Shown: piece after piece, positions 10,130-18,579 of the stretch | Numbering within the stretch: the stretch's first letter is position 1 | Layout of the letters: each line of letters begins with the position of its first letter | Assembly (NCBI RefSeq): GCF_025717555.1 | Contig: NZ_JAJIRP010000008.1 | Span: forward strand, 241,246-305,245 | Source of the DNA: Paucibacter sp. B2R-40 | Lineage (GTDB): Bacteria > Pseudomonadota > Gammaproteobacteria > Burkholderiales > Burkholderiaceae_C | Length of the DNA: 64,000 bases | Direction of reading: 5' to 3' | The notes under the pieces: generated by a model | Told to the model about the DNA's origin: nothing | The model's database searches: none | What the model saw: only the letters and a program-made list of their open reading frames with translations | Translations under genes and position numbers: made by a program

Positions 10130-11263
10130 TTAACCGCGGAAATATCCGTTGGGCGTGAACGGCGTGCTGCTGACCGTCATCGGCGTACGCTTGTCGCGAA
10201 CGATCGCAAACACTTCGGTGCCCAACGCCGCATATTCTTTGCTCAGATAGGCCAAGGCGACTGGTTTGCCGACCGTTGGGCCTAGCGTGCCGCTGGTGAC
10301 GATACCGACCTCAAGCCCGTCGGCATTGACCAATTTGGCGCCTTCACGCACCGGCATGCGCTCCGAGCTGACCAAGCCGACGCGCTTGCGCGCCGCACCT
10401 TGGGCGAGCTGGGCGTCAACCACGGCCGCACCGGGGTAGCCGCCGGCGCGCGCACCACCGGCGCGGCGCACCTTTTGGATCGCCCAGGTCAGCGAGGCTT
10501 CAACCGGGGTGATTTCGGTGTTGATGTCATGGCCATAGAGGCACAGGCCGGCTTCAAGACGCAGCGAGTCGCGTGCACCCAAGCCGATCGGCTTGACTTC
10601 GGGCTGGGCCAAGAGCTTGCGGGCCAATGCTTCGGCTTGGTCGCCGGCGACGGAAATTTCGAAACCGTCTTCGCCGGTGTAGCCGGAACGGGTCAGGAAG
10701 GTCTCAATGCCGTCCAGATTGAAGAAGCCGCCGGTCATGAAGGTCAGCTTGGCCACATCCGGGTTCAGGCGCGACAGCGCAGTCACTGCTTGCGGGCCTT
10801 GCAATGCCAACAGCGCTTGATCGGGCAGGGGCAAGACCTGGCACTTGTCGCTAATCCTTGCTTGCATGTGCGCGATGTCTTGCACCTTGCAGCCGGCGTT
10901 GACGACCACAAACAGGTCGTCCGGGCGGCGCGCAATCATCAAGTCATCGAGGATGCCGCCGGCCTCATTGGTAAACAGGGCGTAGCGCTGCTTGAACAGG
11001 CCCAGATCGATCACGTCGACCGGCACGATAGTTTCCAACGCAGCGCTGGCGCCGTCGCCCTTGAGCAGCACCTGGCCCATGTGCGAGACGTCAAACAAGC
11101 CGGCCGCGGCGCGGGTGTGCTTGTGCTCGGCCATCACGCCCATCGGATATTGCACCGGCATGTCGTAGCCGCCGAAGGGCACCATCTTGGCGCCGAGTTC
11201 GATGTGCAGCGCGTGCAGCGGGGTCTTCAGCAGGGGGGCGGCGTTGGTGTCGGAACTGGACAT
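10130..11263 (-). CDS. gcvT: Aminomethyltransferase, glycine cleavage T protein
   Basis: 377 residues. The enzyme transfers the one-carbon unit from aminomethyl-GcvH to tetrahydrofolate, releasing ammonia. Family features include LGAKMVPFGGYDMPVQY near the N-terminus, FDVSHMGQVLLKGD, the glycine-rich SGYTGEDGFEI and the folate-binding GLGARDSLRLEAGLCLYGHD. It is the first gene of the operon, directly below the riboswitch; AAGGA lies seven bases upstream of the ATG and abuts a stem that can hide it. Confidence 0.97.
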   Translation of the reverse strand: MSSSDTNAAPLLKTPLHALHIELGAKMVPFGGYDMPVQYPMGVMAEHKHTRAAAGLFDVSHMGQVLLKGDGASAALETIVPVDVIDLGLFKQRYALFTNEAGGILDDLMIARRPDDLFVVVNAGCKVQDIAHMQARISDKCQVLPLPDQALLALQGPQAVTALSRLNPDVAKLTFMTGGFFNLDGIETFLTRSGYTGEDGFEISVAGDQAEALARKLLAQPEVKPIGLGARDSLRLEAGLCLYGHDINTEITPVEASLTWAIQKVRRAGGARAGGYPGAAVVDAQLAQGAARKRVGLVSSERMPVREGAKLVNADGLEVGIVTSGTLGPTVGKPVALAYLSKEYAALGTEVFAIVRDKRTPMTVSSTPFTPNGYFRG

Positions 11264-11271
11264 GGCGGAAA

Positions 11272-11328
11272 TCCTTCGAGGGCAGTCAACTGACCTACTC
11301 CAACCAAGGAGTAGGGGGGATGCCCTCG
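11272..11328 (-). promoter_or_regulatory. Expression platform of the glycine riboswitch
   Basis: On the minus strand, CGAGGGCA (plus 11321-11328) is perfectly complementary to TGCCCTCG (plus 11277-11284), which directly abuts the gcvT Shine-Dalgarno AAGGA (plus 11272-11276). The two arms enclose a second hairpin, CTACTCC-TTGGTT-GGAGTAG (plus 11295-11314). GAGGGC of the first arm can instead pair with GTCCTC (plus 11420-11425) to close stem P1 of the second aptamer. No T run follows, so control is probably at translation initiation: ligand-bound P1 would release the ribosome site. The pairing is seen in the sequence; the switching is inference. Confidence 0.7.
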
Positions 11329-11546
11329 CTGTCCGCTTTACTTGAGAGATTGGCCGCCGGCGTATCGCCCGCAGCTTGCCCCTTCAGTGGACGGGCTCAA
11401 AGACCCGTCTCTCTCCAGTGAGGACGCCCGACGTTTTGTGAACGGGCGTTTTATCAGTCCTTTTGCCTGAGCGTTCGCAGCGTGGGATCACCAGTGCCAC
11501 TGCGCCTTCGGCGGCTCCCGCGAGGGAACTCTCTCCTGACGGGGCG
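11321..11546 (-). promoter_or_regulatory. Tandem glycine riboswitch
   Basis: Two glycine aptamers lie in the leader of gcvT. Aptamer I (about plus 11452-11541) has on the minus strand the conserved GGAGAGAG near its 5' end and the core CGAACGCTCAGGCAAAAGGACTG split over 11454-11476. Aptamer II (about 11325-11430) has TGGAGAGAG, GAAGGGGCAAG, then TCTCTCAAGTAAAG and CGGACAG. The short linker between them, order and spacing match the cooperative tandem class known upstream of gcvT in proteobacteria. Glycine binding is expected to turn the operon on. Within aptamer II, TCTCTCAAGT deviates from the more usual TCTCTCAGGT. Confidence 0.95.
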
Positions 11547-11547
11547 C

Positions 11548-11553
11548 ATTGTA
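11548..11553 (-). promoter_or_regulatory. Likely -10 element of the gcvTHP promoter
   Basis: On the minus strand TACAAT lies seven to eight bases before the first bases of the riboswitch (GCCCCGTCAGGAGAG), which puts the transcript start at the aptamer edge. No good -35 hexamer at 16-18 bases is present; the nearest is TTGGCG at 20 bases. The remaining stretch to 11752 shows no gene. Confidence 0.5.
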
Positions 11554-11752
11554 GCCATGGATTGCCAGCACCGCGCCAAGCTCTGAGACCAGACTCTGGC
11601 GCCAAAGCCGGGGCTTGTGCAAATTGCCCGCAAATTACCCTTGAATAGGCAGCCTCCACTGCGCTTTGTGCAAGGTCCGTTCTCACTATCCTTGTCGAAT
11701 CTGGGCTCGAATGCCCAAACACGCCCAAATTTCGACCCGGAAAGACGCCGCC

Positions 11753-13849
11753 ATGAGCTCGACGCCCGATATCCATTTGTGCATACAGCAGCCCGCCAAC
11801 TATGTGCATTCGCTGGGTTTGTTGGACCAAGCCAGGTACTTTCGCTACCAATTTCGTCGCTTGGGCGCCAATGTCAGCATGTCCAAAAACCGCTTGCGCT
11901 ATGACGCGATCAATTTCGTTTTTGGCGCACATCTGGGCTTTGAGGCCAGCCAAGTGCAGAGTCACGCCTGTGTGTTTGTCAATTTGGAGCAGTTGGGGGA
12001 GGGTGGGGCGCCGGTGACGCCCGAGTACCTGCAACTGCTGTCCAGCTCCAGCGTGGTCGACTACCACGCCGGCAACCGCAGTGCCTATTCGGCCAGGCCG
12101 AACGAGGTGCCGGTGCTGCCCTTGTGGTTTGCGCCCTACCTGAAGCCGGCGCAGTCCACGCCCTTGGAAGAGCGGCCCATCGACCTGCTCTTTTTCGGCA
12201 GCATCAATGAGCGTCGGCGCGGCTGGTTGGAACGCATCGAAGCCTTGGGCCTGAGCGTGGCCGTGTTTGATGGCCCGCTCTACGGCCCTGAGCGTGATGA
12301 GTTCATCAAGCAAGCCAAGGCCGTGATCAATATGCATTTTTATGCGAGCAGCCGCTTTGAGCAGGCTCGCGTGGCGCATTGCATGTCATTGGGCACGCCC
12401 GTGATTTCGGAGCGTGCGGCGCATACCGACATCCTGCCGCCATTTGATGAGACTGTTTTCTGGCTGCAAGACGAGCAACTTGAGACCTTCTTTCAGCAGC
12501 AGTTTGGTACTGCCGCTTTCTTCGAGCGGGCGCGTCTTTCCTTGCAGCGTTTTGAGGCAAGTGACCCGGCCAAGGCCTACGCCGATGTGCTGATCGCAGC
12601 CTGCAAGATGGCTCAAGCACACCATCAAGGCCGCACGCCGGGCGCGTGGTCACCGACTTGCATCAACTTGGAGGCCGGTGCGGCCTACCGGGCCGGTTGG
12701 CTGAATCTCGACGCGCAAGCCGCCAGCGAACCTGACTGGATGCTTGATCTGAGCGTGCCGCTCAACTTTCCGCTCAGTAGCAAAACCTTGCATCAGGGGC
12801 AGGTGGAACTGGCTGAAGCAGGCGCGGATGTCATACAGGCCGGGCGTTTGGATCTGGACGAGCGCAAACTGCCAGCCTTGTTGAGCAATGCACTGCGTCT
12901 GCTGCATGTGGGCGGCGAATTTCAGCTGGAGTTGCCAGGTGCTTTTGGGGTCGAGCCGGTCTCGTCGTCGTTTGCCCTGCTAACGCAGCACGAATGCATA
13001 GGCCGGGCATGCAGCGACTTTTTTTGGTCACTGGGCTGGTTTGAGCATCGCTTCGAGCTGCTCGGTAACGAGCCGCTCGATCTTGACGGCAGGCACTGCA
13101 AATCCGAGCAGGCGCGCTTTTCGCGCCTGCTGATGCGCAAGGTCGAGACTTCGCTGCGCGAACGCACGACGGCGCGCACCAAGCAAACCGACTTGCGTCT
13201 GCCCAGCGATGATGTCGACGTCGCCCATCGCTTGGTCAAACCGGCGCAGGGTCAAGCTTCAGGGGCGAGCGAGGCCCGCCAATTCAAATGGTCCATTCTC
13301 GTGCCGACCTTGCCGGCCAGGCGGGAGTTGCGCAAGCGGCTGCTGGCCATCCTTGAACCCCAAGTCGCGCGCTTTCCCGATGTAGAGCTGCTGGTGCTGG
13401 AAGACAACCGCAGTCGCCAATACGGCCCCAAGCTGCAGGCCATGATAGACATCGCCCAAGGCGAATACGTCAATTTCGTTGACGACGATGACGTCATCTC
13501 TGAGCATTATGTTGAGACCATCTATCCGCTGCTTACCGGTGTTGACTGTGTCGGTTTCTCGGCACAAGTCAGTGTCGAAGGTGGGCCCTTCAAGTCGGTG
13601 TTTTACAGTATCAAGAACAAGATCTGGGTCGATGCGCCGGAAGGCTATTACCGCAATCCGCAACACCTGACTCCAATTCGGCGCGAACTGGTGCTGCAAG
13701 TGCCTTGGGTCGGGCATTACGGCGCCGACCGAACCTGGTCGCACAAAATGGCCAGCAAGGGATTGCTGAAAACCGAGAACGTCACCGACGAGATCCTCTA
13801 CACCTACTACGCCACGCAGAAGGAAAACCGCGAAGGCGTTTGGCGTTGA
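11753..13849 (+). CDS. Glycosyltransferase with three modules (GT-B-like, methyltransferase-like, GT2)
   Basis: 698 residues from the ATG at 11753 (GGAAAG upstream); Met codons at 11666 and 11711 would extend it but add no domain. The N-terminal third resembles a GT-B type transferase domain: RPIDLLFFGSINERRRGWLE, then VINMHFY and SRFEQARVAHCMSLGTPVISE, the region that usually binds the donor sugar nucleotide. The middle (about 300-460) looks like a degenerate SAM methyltransferase fold (WLNLDA, LSNALRLLHVGGEFQLELPG). The C-terminal part (about 510-660) is a GT2 domain with SILVPTLPARRELR, LLVLEDNRS and the DXD-type YVNFVDDDDVIS. No sugar-synthesis or export genes are adjacent, so acceptor and donor are unknown. 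No signal peptide. Confidence 0.75.
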   Translation: MSSTPDIHLCIQQPANYVHSLGLLDQARYFRYQFRRLGANVSMSKNRLRYDAINFVFGAHLGFEASQVQSHACVFVNLEQLGEGGAPVTPEYLQLLSSSSVVDYHAGNRSAYSARPNEVPVLPLWFAPYLKPAQSTPLEERPIDLLFFGSINERRRGWLERIEALGLSVAVFDGPLYGPERDEFIKQAKAVINMHFYASSRFEQARVAHCMSLGTPVISERAAHTDILPPFDETVFWLQDEQLETFFQQQFGTAAFFERARLSLQRFEASDPAKAYADVLIAACKMAQAHHQGRTPGAWSPTCINLEAGAAYRAGWLNLDAQAASEPDWMLDLSVPLNFPLSSKTLHQGQVELAEAGADVIQAGRLDLDERKLPALLSNALRLLHVGGEFQLELPGAFGVEPVSSSFALLTQHECIGRACSDFFWSLGWFEHRFELLGNEPLDLDGRHCKSEQARFSRLLMRKVETSLRERTTARTKQTDLRLPSDDVDVAHRLVKPAQGQASGASEARQFKWSILVPTLPARRELRKRLLAILEPQVARFPDVELLVLEDNRSRQYGPKLQAMIDIAQGEYVNFVDDDDVISEHYVETIYPLLTGVDCVGFSAQVSVEGGPFKSVFYSIKNKIWVDAPEGYYRNPQHLTPIRRELVLQVPWVGHYGADRTWSHKMASKGLLKTENVTDEILYTYYATQKENREGVWR

Positions 13850-13946
13850 ATTTGGCGCTGAGTTTGGCACTGCATTTGGCGAAGGCTCGCACATTTCGCA
13901 CTCAGTCAGTGCCAGCCCGTTACCCGATTACGTCAATAATCCCGCT

Positions 13947-14888
13947 ATGCCTCCTCACTTAGCGACCTCACTGCATGCCTCTCGTCGACTCACCGCCCGC
14001 TGCGCGGCGTTTTTATTGAGCTTGATGGCCAGCTTGTCTGCGGCCCAAGCGGCTTCGCTCGGTCTTGTGACCTTGTTGGAAGGCGAGGCTGTGCTGTTGC
14101 GCGATAACGCCAAATTTGCGCTGTCCGAAGGCCTTAGCTTGAGTCGCGACGACATCATCGATATGGGCGCCAAAGGGCGTTTCATGCTGGTGGAATTCAA
14201 GGACGGCAGCAGTCTGGCCATCGGCCCGGCGACCAGCGTACAGATCGCGCCGCATTTGGCCGCGGACCGCGGCAAGATTGATGCTCGCATTTACCTGTTG
14301 CAAGGATGGGTCAAGGTGAGCGCGGCCAAGGCTGGTTCCTGGGCCCTCAATGCGAGCGCCTTTGATCTGAGCGGCTTGTCTCAAGATGCGGTGGTCTTTG
14401 CTCAAGGCAGTAGCGGCCAAGTGTTTGCCGAGGCGGGGGGCGTGAACGTCAAACCTGTCTTGCCGAATGGCGCGGCGAGCACAAAGCTATCGAGCGGTGA
14501 GTTCCTCAATTTGAGCGGAGCCGCAAAACCTGAACTCACGCAGCGCCCACCGGCCGGCTTCCTGCAAAGTATCCCCAGGGCTTTTCAAGACAAGCTGCCG
14601 TCCCGCGCGGCGCTCTTTCAGGGCAAAGAGACCACAGCCAAACGCCTGGGCGAGCTCAGCTATGCCGATGCCCAAGCTTGGTTGAACGCTGAGCCGGCAC
14701 TGCGCAAAGCCAATCTCGTCCGTTGGAAGCCGCTCGCTCATCAAGCAGAATTCCGCAAGGGCTTGGTGGCCGAGATCAAACTCCATCCCGAGTGGGAGCA
14801 GATCTTGTTCCCGCCTCAGGCCGCCACCGGCCCTCAAGCTTCACCCAGCACGGCCGGCGCGGCAAAGAATTGGGTCAGCGAAAAGTAA
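13947..14888 (+). CDS. Exported FecR-domain protein
   Basis: 313 residues with a signal peptide (RCAAFLLSLMASLSAAQAAS, cleavage near residue 35-37). A FecR fold follows at about 38-140, with VTLLEGEAVLLRDNAKFALSEG and the typical RFMLVEFKDGSSLAIGPATSVQI. This domain occurs in periplasmic or surface proteins that sense or scaffold, not only in the FecR sigma regulators; no sigma factor is adjacent. The C-terminal half has no recognised domain. The next gene starts 13 bases downstream, so it is likely co-transcribed with the membrane sensor and the kinase. Confidence 0.75.
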   Translation: MPPHLATSLHASRRLTARCAAFLLSLMASLSAAQAASLGLVTLLEGEAVLLRDNAKFALSEGLSLSRDDIIDMGAKGRFMLVEFKDGSSLAIGPATSVQIAPHLAADRGKIDARIYLLQGWVKVSAAKAGSWALNASAFDLSGLSQDAVVFAQGSSGQVFAEAGGVNVKPVLPNGAASTKLSSGEFLNLSGAAKPELTQRPPAGFLQSIPRAFQDKLPSRAALFQGKETTAKRLGELSYADAQAWLNAEPALRKANLVRWKPLAHQAEFRKGLVAEIKLHPEWEQILFPPQAATGPQASPSTAGAAKNWVSEK

Positions 14889-14901
14889 ACCAAACCAAAC
14901 T

Positions 14902-15771
14902 ATGAAACTGCTACTTAAATTCAATCTGATTTTTTTGCTTGTTTTTGCGCTGGGCTTGGCTGCGTCGACCTTTATAGCGCGCGAATTGCTGCAACGTGCC
15001 GCACAGGAAGAAATTGCCGACCGGGCGCGGCTCCTGATGGAGAAGGCCAATGTTGTCAGTGCCTACACCGCGACCCAGATCAAGCCGCTTCTTGAAACGC
15101 AGATGAAGTACGCGTTTTTGCCGCAATCGGTGCCTGCCTACTCCTCCGCCGAGGTGATTGCGGGCTTGCAAAAATCCTATCCGGAATATGGTTTCAAGTC
15201 CGCCATGCTGAACCCCACCAATCCACGCGACCGCGCCGTCGCCTGGGAGGAAGACATCATTTCGCAGTTCCGCAGCTCCCCCGAATTGAAGGAGTTCATC
15301 GGCAAACGCGACACGCCGACCGGCAGCTCTTTCTTCATTGCGCGCCCAATCAAGATCAGCAATCCTGCTTGTCTGGCCTGTCACAGCACGCCCGATGCTG
15401 CACCCAAGACCTTGTTGGATCGTTACGGCCCGAACAACGGCTTTGGTTGGAAGCTGGACGAGGTGCTCGGCGCGCAAGTGGTGTCGGTACCCATGACAGT
15501 GCCACTGCAGCGCGCTGACCGCGCCTTGATGGTGGTGGTGGCGGTACTGACCGGGGTGTTTGTGTTGGTCGGAGCCTCGTTGAACTTCATGCTCTGGAAG
15601 CTGGTCATCCGGCCAGTCAGTCGCTTGTCGGCCTTGGCGGACAAGGTCAGCATGGGCGAGGAAGCGCCTGAGTTCACGGTCAGCTCCAAGGACGAGATCG
15701 CTGTTCTCGCCGAGTCTTTTGGCCGCATGCGCAAGAGCTTGGCGCATGCCATGAAGATGCTGGAAGGCTGA
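14902..15771 (+). CDS. Membrane sensor with Tll0287/DUF3365-like haem domain and HAMP
   Basis: 289 residues. TM1 is at about 7-26, TM2 at about 208-230, and the region between them should be periplasmic. It resembles the DUF3365 (Tll0287-like) domain, which binds c-type haem; the CxxCH motif is present as C157-L-A-C160-H161 in NPACLACHS. A HAMP linker follows TM2 (RPVSRLSALADKVSMGEEAPEFTVSSKDEI). The protein then ends with no kinase, cyclase or methyl-accepting domain. The soluble Ser/Thr kinase gene begins 10 bases later, which suggests the signal is passed to a separate output protein. The ligand (redox state, NO, other) cannot be told. Confidence 0.8.
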   Translation: MKLLLKFNLIFLLVFALGLAASTFIARELLQRAAQEEIADRARLLMEKANVVSAYTATQIKPLLETQMKYAFLPQSVPAYSSAEVIAGLQKSYPEYGFKSAMLNPTNPRDRAVAWEEDIISQFRSSPELKEFIGKRDTPTGSSFFIARPIKISNPACLACHSTPDAAPKTLLDRYGPNNGFGWKLDEVLGAQVVSVPMTVPLQRADRALMVVVAVLTGVFVLVGASLNFMLWKLVIRPVSRLSALADKVSMGEEAPEFTVSSKDEIAVLAESFGRMRKSLAHAMKMLEG

Positions 15772-15781
15772 ATTGGCGGCC

Positions 15782-17296
15782 ATGAAATTTCCCGAACGAA
15801 TTGGCAAGTACCCCATTGAGGCCATACTCGGCCAGGGCGCGATGGGTACGGTCTACAAAGGTTTTGATCCGCACATCCAGCGCTCGGTGGCCATCAAGAC
15901 CGTGCATAAGAGTCTGCTCACGCAAGAGTCTGAGCAGGCCTCGTTTGCGGCGCGCTTTCGCAATGAAGCTCAGGCAGTAGGGCGCCTGCAGCATCCCAAT
16001 ATCGTGGCCATCTACGAGTTTGGAGAAGACGAGGCGAGCGCCTATATCGCGATGGAGTTTGTCGAAGGCAAGAGCCTGGATCAGGTCTTGCATGCGACAC
16101 CCTTGCTGCCCGAAGCACAGGCGCTGCGGGTGATGGAGCAATTGCTTGATGCTTTGGACTGCGCCCATCGGCATGGGGTGTGGCACCGGGATGTCAAACC
16201 CGCCAACCTGATTCTTACGGCCCAGGGGCAGGTCAAATTGACCGACTTTGGTATTGCGCGCATCGAGAATATGGGACTGACGCAGGTGTCCTCGATGATT
16301 GGGACCCCGGGCTATATGGCGCCCGAACAATACATTGGCGAGGGCATCGATCACCGGGCCGACTTGTTCGCTGCGGGCGTGCTGCTCTATCGTTTGCTGA
16401 CCGGGGTTCTGCCATTCACCGGTTCGGTCGAAACGGTGATGTACAAGATCATGAATGAGCAAGCCACGCCGCCCAGCCAACTAAGTAAGGACGGGCAAGC
16501 TGGCCGGGTCGAGTTTTATGACGCACTATTGCACAAAGCCCTGATCAAGGACGCCAACAAGCGGTTTCAAAGTGCGGCTGAATTTCGCCAAGCCTTGTCG
16601 GCAGCTCACAGGGGCGAGGCAGGGCAAGGCCTTGCTGAACCGCAAGGTGACGACCAAGCGACCCTGATCATTCCGCAAGCGCAGTGGGCCCAGGCGGTCG
16701 GTGCCGCGGCCAAACTGACGGTCAATCAGGATCGGCCTTTTGCCACCTTTTCAAACTCGCCTACTTCCTCGGCGTCGTCTTTGGCCAGCGCGGCGATGCC
16801 GACCGGGTGGGATCCCGTTGCGCTGAGCCGAATCGAGCGTGCGCTGGCGGTTCAACTCGGACCCATGTCCAAGCTGATGGTGCGCCAAGCCGCACAGCGC
16901 TGCAATGATATGCAGAGCTTGGCGGTGGAATTGGGTCGGCATATTGAGCAAGATTCGAAGCGGCGAGACTTCATTCGGGAAGCGACCCTGGCTTCGCAGG
17001 CTGCGCCGATCGTGAGCGCGCCGGCTTCCATTGCCAAAGCAGCTTCAATTTCAACGGCGACATCAAATGCGGCGCCAGATCGATCTGGCACAAACGCGAC
17101 TGAGCCGCTCACCGAAGCCTTCAAAGCGCAGGCCACTGCCGTGTTGAGCCGCCAGATCGGCCCGATCGCAAAAATTTTCGTCAAACGAAGTGCCGACAAG
17201 GCCGCCGGCAAAGCGGACTTCATTCGCCTGCTGATCGAGGCCGCCGGCGAAGCCGATGCCGCAAGCCTTGAACGTGAACTCAATTTAATCGCCTGA
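15782..17296 (+). CDS. Soluble eukaryotic-type Ser/Thr protein kinase
   Basis: 504 residues from the ATG at 15782; an in-frame TTG at 15773 closer to GGAAGG is a possible alternative. The kinase domain spans about 5-270, with the glycine loop GQGAMGTVYKG, VAIK lysine, HRDVKPANL catalytic loop, DFG in LTDFGIARI and the activation segment GTPGYMAPEQ, so it should be active. No membrane segment is visible. The C-terminal half is a low-complexity linker and two copies of a related module: residues 351-388 (VQLGPMSKLMVRQAAQ) and about 451-490 (RQIGPIAKIFVKRSAD). It directly follows the HAMP sensor gene and may read its signal. It is distinct from the PpkA-like kinase at 40825. Confidence 0.88.
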   Translation: MKFPERIGKYPIEAILGQGAMGTVYKGFDPHIQRSVAIKTVHKSLLTQESEQASFAARFRNEAQAVGRLQHPNIVAIYEFGEDEASAYIAMEFVEGKSLDQVLHATPLLPEAQALRVMEQLLDALDCAHRHGVWHRDVKPANLILTAQGQVKLTDFGIARIENMGLTQVSSMIGTPGYMAPEQYIGEGIDHRADLFAAGVLLYRLLTGVLPFTGSVETVMYKIMNEQATPPSQLSKDGQAGRVEFYDALLHKALIKDANKRFQSAAEFRQALSAAHRGEAGQGLAEPQGDDQATLIIPQAQWAQAVGAAAKLTVNQDRPFATFSNSPTSSASSLASAAMPTGWDPVALSRIERALAVQLGPMSKLMVRQAAQRCNDMQSLAVELGRHIEQDSKRRDFIREATLASQAAPIVSAPASIAKAASISTATSNAAPDRSGTNATEPLTEAFKAQATAVLSRQIGPIAKIFVKRSADKAAGKADFIRLLIEAAGEADAASLERELNLIA

Positions 17297-17321
17297 AAAA
17301 GCCAGTTTTGGTGCTTTTTGT
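17294..17321 (+). terminator. Possible weak terminator after the Ser/Thr kinase gene
   Basis: AAAAAGCCA can pair with TGGTGCTTTTT around a short GTTT loop, ending in a T run. The pairing is imperfect and AT-rich apart from the GC/CA segment. Confidence 0.35.
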
Positions 17322-17445
17322 CAGCAGCGGGTGCGGCAGTGCTGGCGCCAAAGCAGCGGCTTTGCAGGCAAGAACAAATGCTGATCGAACTGAAGGGCGG
17401 TTAGCATGCAAGGCCTGCAACTTAGGTGTAGAGAATTGAACTTCG

Positions 17446-18444
17446 ATGAACGAAAGCCATCCTTCCGATTTCAGCCCCTTTGAAGATCTCAGCATGACCG
17501 AAATTATTCGGATGCAGAGTCAGTTGCAGCAGGTGCTCACCAGGCGTTTTGAGCGGCAGTCGGTGCTCTTGTTCTCTGATGTGGTCGGCTCAACCCCGTA
17601 TTTCGCGCGCTTTGGAGACGCCGCCGGTCGGCAGTTGCAGCAGCTGCATTTCGACCTGTTGGCACAGGCGATTGCGTCCTTCGGCGGGCGCATCGTGGAT
17701 ACTGCCGGGGACGGCGCTTTCATGGTGTTTGCGGGTGTCAATGCAGCCTTGGACGCGGTCAGGCAGATTCAGGAATTGGTCAGCCATGAGAATCTCTCCC
17801 GGGCCAGGGTGCAGCAGTTGCAACTACGAATGGGCCTGCATTGGGGGCCGGTGCTCACGGACGGCGTGTCCGTCAGCGGCGATTCGGTGAATTTCTGTGC
17901 CCGGGTGGCGAGTTCGGCCGCCGCCGGTGAGATTCGCTTGACACGCGAGACTTTCTTGGAGATGGACTCGGCCCGGCGCGTGCAATGTCAGCCTGTCACC
18001 ACCGGCGAACTCAAGGGAGTGAGTCGAGCTGTTGAGTTATTTGCGCTGAACTGGCGCGAGACAGAGCAGTTTCCCACTCACTTTCGAATCAATGAGTCTG
18101 TGGAAGCGATCGCCTTGCCCCTGCTGGACATCATCAGCTTTGGCCGCTTGCGTGATCACGAAGGCATGCAGGCCAACGATGTAGTTTTGGCAACGCAAGA
18201 TCCAGCTGCGGTGCGCTTGATCAGCCGTTGGCACTTCGAGTTGCGCCGCGGTGCTGCCGGCTTTTTTCTGCGTGCAATATCCGACAGCCTGACCGAGGTG
18301 GACGGTGTACCCGCTCCCAAAGGCCAAGACGTACCCATCTTGGTGGGTAGCCGCGTCGGCGTGGCCAATGCCTTGACCTTGGAATTCTTGGCCCCGCGCC
18401 AGATGGATGCCAGGACTCAGCTCAGTGTGGCAAGGCCAAGATGA
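17446..18444 (+). CDS. Class III adenylate/guanylate cyclase with C-terminal FHA domain
   Basis: 332 residues, soluble. The cyclase homology domain is at about 33-205: SVLLFSDVVGSTPYF contains the first metal-binding Asp, IVDTAGDGAFMVF the second, and GDSVNFCARVASSA the region near the transition-state residues; LKGVSRAVELF closes the domain. The C-terminal part (about 225-325) is an FHA fold with the core SRWHFELRRG, so the protein can probably bind phosphothreonine. This joins nucleotide signalling to the neighbouring Ser/Thr kinases. Gap to the kinase gene is 149 bases. Product nucleotide (cAMP or cGMP) not assignable by eye. Confidence 0.85.
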   Translation: MNESHPSDFSPFEDLSMTEIIRMQSQLQQVLTRRFERQSVLLFSDVVGSTPYFARFGDAAGRQLQQLHFDLLAQAIASFGGRIVDTAGDGAFMVFAGVNAALDAVRQIQELVSHENLSRARVQQLQLRMGLHWGPVLTDGVSVSGDSVNFCARVASSAAAGEIRLTRETFLEMDSARRVQCQPVTTGELKGVSRAVELFALNWRETEQFPTHFRINESVEAIALPLLDIISFGRLRDHEGMQANDVVLATQDPAAVRLISRWHFELRRGAAGFFLRAISDSLTEVDGVPAPKGQDVPILVGSRVGVANALTLEFLAPRQMDARTQLSVARPR

Positions 18445-18501
18445 GATTTACCCCACCCTCAAGGCATTTGTTTGCCTGCACTGGCACCGGGGTGGAATAT
18501 C

Positions 18502-18540
18502 TTTTCCGCAGGGTTCAAAGCCTGTTTTCCTGCGGGGAAA
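18502..18540 (+). repeat. Inverted repeat in the leader of the DUF4123 operon
   Basis: TTTTCCGCAGG (18502-18512) and CCTGCGGGGAAA (18529-18540) are complementary apart from one bulge, with a 16-base loop. It lies 40 bases before the next start codon. It could be an RNA hairpin or an operator. Confidence 0.4.
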
Positions 18541-18579
18541 TTGGCTATGCTCGGGGCCTAGATCTAGCTCCTTCCGGCC

